Notes under the pieces: model-generated
What the model was told of the DNA's origin: nothing
Databases searched by the model: none
What the model saw: the letters and a program-made list of their open reading frames with translations, nothing else
Position numbers and translations under genes: made by a program
From: an uncultured Pelagibacteraceae bacterium
GTDB lineage: Bacteria > Pseudomonadota > Alphaproteobacteria > Pelagibacterales > Pelagibacteraceae
Length of the DNA: 43,077 nucleotides
Assembly: GCA_902541515.1 (NCBI GenBank)
Contig: CACBRD010000006.1
Span: forward strand, 1 to 43,077
Reading direction: 5' to 3'
Shown: one piece after another, positions 40,153 to 43,077 of the stretch
How the letters are laid out: each line of letters begins with the position of its first letter
Position numbering within the stretch: the stretch's first letter is position 1

Positions 40153-40941
40153 ATGTCAGCTGAAAAAAAACACGATTACCATTTAGTAGACCCAAGTCCT
40201 TGGCCTATCTATGTTTCATTTTCATGTTTAGTTTTAGCTGTTGGCGCTGTTTACTACATGCATTATGAGGTTTCATGGGGAATGTACCTTGGATTTGCTT
40301 TATTAATTTATGGAGCATACATGTGGTTTAGAGATGTAGTTATTGAGGCTGAGCATCAAGGACATCATACACCTGTGGTTCAGATACATCATCGCTACGG
40401 AATGACTTTGTTCATTGCCTCTGAGGTAATGTTTTTTGTTGCTTGGTTTTGGGCTTACTTTGATGTGAGTCTTTTCCCAAATGACTTTGTTGGAAATGTA
40501 TGGCCACCAAAAGATATAGAAACTTTTGATCCTTGGGATATACCATTAATTAATACATTGGTTCTTTTGTTGTCTGGAACAACAGTGACTTGGTCTCATC
40601 ATGCTCTCTTAGAGGATGATAGAAAAGGATTTATTCAAGGATTAGTTTTAACAGTTATATTAGGAGTTTGTTTTACTGCTTTACAAGCTTATGAATATCA
40701 TCATGCAACATTTGCATTTTCAGATCACATATATGGTTCGGTATTTTACATGGCAACAGGATTTCATGGTTTTCACGTGATCGTGGGTACAATTTTCTTG
40801 GCCGTTTGTTTGTGGAGAGGAAAGTTAGGTCATTTTAACAAAGATCATCACTTTGGTTTTGAGGCAGCAGCTTGGTACTGGCACTTTGTTGACGTAGTTT
40901 GGCTATTCTTATTTGCTGCGATCTATATTTGGGGAAGTTAA
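40153..40941 (+). CDS. ctaE: Cytochrome c oxidase subunit III
   Basis: YHLVDPSPWPIYVSF, GMTLFIASEVMFFVAWFWAYF, SVFYMATGFHGFHVIVGTIFL, AAWYWHFVDVVWLFLFAAIYIWG. Confidence 0.98.
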   Translation: MSAEKKHDYHLVDPSPWPIYVSFSCLVLAVGAVYYMHYEVSWGMYLGFALLIYGAYMWFRDVVIEAEHQGHHTPVVQIHHRYGMTLFIASEVMFFVAWFWAYFDVSLFPNDFVGNVWPPKDIETFDPWDIPLINTLVLLLSGTTVTWSHHALLEDDRKGFIQGLVLTVILGVCFTALQAYEYHHATFAFSDHIYGSVFYMATGFHGFHVIVGTIFLAVCLWRGKLGHFNKDHHFGFEAAAWYWHFVDVVWLFLFAAIYIWGS

Positions 40942-40950
40942 TTTTGAACC

Positions 40951-41604
40951 TTGAGACATAAGTTTTTATTTTCAGTTTTTATCATATTTTTTATCTTTGT
41001 TTTTGTTGCTTTAGGCACTTGGCAGATAATTCGTTTGAATTGGAAGAACAATCTCATATTAGAAATTGAAAATTCGTTAAAAAATCCACCAGTTCAACTT
41101 TCACAATCTAATCAACAAAATTTTCTCAAAATTAAAACGTCAGGTCGCGTTGATTTTGAGAAACAAATTTACTTATATAATTTAAATGACTCTGGAACAC
41201 CTGGGTTTGAAGTTTTAAATCCAATTCTAATAGATGGTGAAAATTATTTACTCAATAGAGGATGGATACCATTTGAAAAAAAAGATAAACCTGAAATAAA
41301 TATATTGGATCAAAATAATATAGAAGGTACTCTTAAAACACAGGGAAGAAAAAATATATTTAAACCAGATAATGATATAAAAGAAAATTACTGGTTTAGT
41401 TTAAATAGAGAAGATATCTCAAAATTTACTGGTAAAGAATTTTCTAAGTACATAATATATTTAGATGGAAATTATCAGTTTCCTAAACCAAAAAAAATTA
41501 CTGCTAATATTTCCAACAATCACAAAAAATATGCAATGACATGGTTTTCATTAGCGATTTCAATTCTTTTGCTATATCTATATTTTAGAAAAAAGAATTA
41601 TTAA
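40951..41604 (+). CDS. SURF1 family cytochrome oxidase biogenesis protein (TTG start)
   Basis: FVALGTWQIIRLNWKNNLI, GTPGFEVLNPILIDGENYLLNRGWIPFE, HKKYAMTWFSLAISILLLYLYF. Confidence 0.92.
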   Translation: MRHKFLFSVFIIFFIFVFVALGTWQIIRLNWKNNLILEIENSLKNPPVQLSQSNQQNFLKIKTSGRVDFEKQIYLYNLNDSGTPGFEVLNPILIDGENYLLNRGWIPFEKKDKPEINILDQNNIEGTLKTQGRKNIFKPDNDIKENYWFSLNREDISKFTGKEFSKYIIYLDGNYQFPKPKKITANISNNHKKYAMTWFSLAISILLLYLYFRKKNY

Positions 41605-42978
41605 ATGAATTATATCAGTACAAGAGATAATCAGAAAAACTTTACTTTTAAAGATGTTTTCCTCAAAGGTTTGGCAGATGATGGGGGACTATTTGTTCCT
41701 AAATCAATTAAACCCTTTAAAAAGGAAGAATTAGATAATCTAAAAAATCTTAGTTACAATGATTTAGCTGCTGAAATAATTTATCCATTTATAGGAGATT
41801 TCATGTCTAAAGATGATCTAATTTCTTTGATTTCAAAATCATATTCAAATTTCAGATCTGACGATGTTGTAAAAATATCAGATCTAGGAGATTTAAAAGT
41901 ATTAGAATTGTTTCATGGACCTACACTTGCTTTTAAAGATATCGCAATGCAACTAATAGGTAATTTTTATCAATATCATTTAGGTCGTGATCAAAAAAAA
42001 ATTAATATAATTGTTGCAACATCGGGTGACACAGGTGCAGCTGCCATAGACGCTTTAAAGGGAAAAAACAATTTAAATGTTTTTGTATTGCACCCTAATA
42101 ATAAGATTTCACCAATACAAAGAAGACTAATGACAATACATGAAGAGAATAATGTATTTAACATTGCGGTAGAGGGTAATTTTGACGATTGCCAAAATTT
42201 AGTTAAAGCAATGTTTAATGACGAAAAATTTTCTAAAGCAATTAATATGTCGGGTGTAAATTCAATTAATTGGGCAAGAATTATTGCTCAATCGGTGTAT
42301 TATTTTTACGCTTACTTCAAAATTGGAAACGGCCAACCACTATCTTTTTCTGTTCCAACAGGAAACTTTGGTGATATTTACGCTGGTTATTTGGCCAAAA
42401 AACTAGGTCTTCCAATTGATAAACTAATCGTAGCTACAAATAAAAATGACATACTGCACAGAGCAATATCTGGTGGTGATTATAGTCAAAAGAAAGTTGA
42501 GGAAACAAATACTCCAAGTATGGATATACAAATTGCAAGTAATTTCGAAAGACTTTTATACGACGTCAAAGATTGTAACTCAGAAGTTACAAAAGATGTA
42601 ATGGCCGAAATAAAAAATAACACCTATAAAATTGATAAAAACGATTTAGATAAGATCAAAAAGAATTTTATATCTGAAATGCTTGATGAAAACGAAACTG
42701 TTAAAATGATAAAAACCATTAATGATGAGCATCAGATGGTAGTGGATCCACATACTGCGGTAGGGATTGGTGCTGTAAGAAAATTAGGATTGGAAAAAAA
42801 TTGTGTTGTATTATCAACTGCACACCCATGTAAATTTCCACAGGCAATAGAAGATGCAATTTCAAAAACTGAAAATTTACCAGATAGTCTTAAATACGTT
42901 AATGACAGAAAAGAAAAATTTGAACTTCTATCAAATGATATTGAAAAAGTTAAAAAATATGTAATGAATTCGATATGA
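41605..42978 (+). CDS. thrC: Threonine synthase
   Basis: MNYISTRDNQKNFTFKDVFLKGLADDGGLFVP, FHGPTLAFKDIAMQLIG, ATSGDTGAAAIDALKG, SVPTGNFGDIYAGYLAKKLGLPI. Confidence 0.97.
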   Translation: MNYISTRDNQKNFTFKDVFLKGLADDGGLFVPKSIKPFKKEELDNLKNLSYNDLAAEIIYPFIGDFMSKDDLISLISKSYSNFRSDDVVKISDLGDLKVLELFHGPTLAFKDIAMQLIGNFYQYHLGRDQKKINIIVATSGDTGAAAIDALKGKNNLNVFVLHPNNKISPIQRRLMTIHEENNVFNIAVEGNFDDCQNLVKAMFNDEKFSKAINMSGVNSINWARIIAQSVYYFYAYFKIGNGQPLSFSVPTGNFGDIYAGYLAKKLGLPIDKLIVATNKNDILHRAISGGDYSQKKVEETNTPSMDIQIASNFERLLYDVKDCNSEVTKDVMAEIKNNTYKIDKNDLDKIKKNFISEMLDENETVKMIKTINDEHQMVVDPHTAVGIGAVRKLGLEKNCVVLSTAHPCKFPQAIEDAISKTENLPDSLKYVNDRKEKFELLSNDIEKVKKYVMNSI

Positions 42979-43077
42979 AACTTAAAATAAAAGATCAACT
43001 CCCAGATACAGAGATTTTTCAACTTGTTGATGGAGAACCTCAAAAAAGCAAATTAAGAGAAACTATTGGTAATGGTA
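42975..43077 (+). CDS. N-terminus of a Prx5-type peroxiredoxin/redoxin, truncated by window end
   Basis: ATG at 42975 overlapping the thrC stop; reads MKLKIKDQLPDTEIFQLVDGEPQKSKLRETIGNG, similar to redoxin-type peroxiredoxin N-termini. Only 34 codons visible. Confidence 0.5.
   Translation, partial: MKLKIKDQLPDTEIFQLVDGEPQKSKLRETIGNG

Noticed and set aside
42732-43043. 103-aa minus-strand ORF
   Set aside because: Antisense to the thrC 3' end and the peroxiredoxin start.

Overview
The window is a contiguous, very AT-rich, gene-dense bacterial chromosome segment. Gene content and order point to an alphaproteobacterium of the streamlined SAR11/Pelagibacterales type; this is inferred from gene content, composition and the cta operon order, not from a phylogeny. 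Almost every ORF is a recognisable housekeeping or envelope gene. In order, the blocks are: oligopeptidase B (partial); a membrane J-domain protein; a GT9 glycosyltransferase; a DapA-like aldolase; a Cfa-type methyltransferase; a Lys-rich coiled-coil protein of unknown function; TldD/TldE plus a COG3380-type flavoprotein; a YitT/YczE-like membrane protein; BipA/TypA; an orphan D12-class adenine methylase; GroEL/GroES; ribF-ileS-lspA-bamF-pgi; rsmD-purD; a lipid A/Kdo block (lpxL-like, lpxK, waaA, msbA) with ubiA; a redox/pirin/DoxX/haloacid-dehalogenase block; rsmE; the cytochrome c oxidase operon (ctaC-D-B-coxF-G-E-surf1); thrC; and the start of a peroxiredoxin. I found no tRNA or rRNA, no CRISPR array, no transposon and no prophage. 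I did not find a clearly new multi-gene system. The observations most worth follow-up are the three-part Lys-rich coiled-coil protein with its A9/A8/A11 tracts, the long homopolymers inside two envelope genes (A13 in the GT9 gene, A12 in lpxK), the orphan D12 methylase beside groESL, a haloacid dehalogenase that keeps its catalytic residues, and the systematic tail-to-tail overlap of convergent genes. Two small genes missing from the supplied ORF track (a 36-aa basic protein and a 41-aa CoxF-like protein) and the two truncated edge genes were read by eye.
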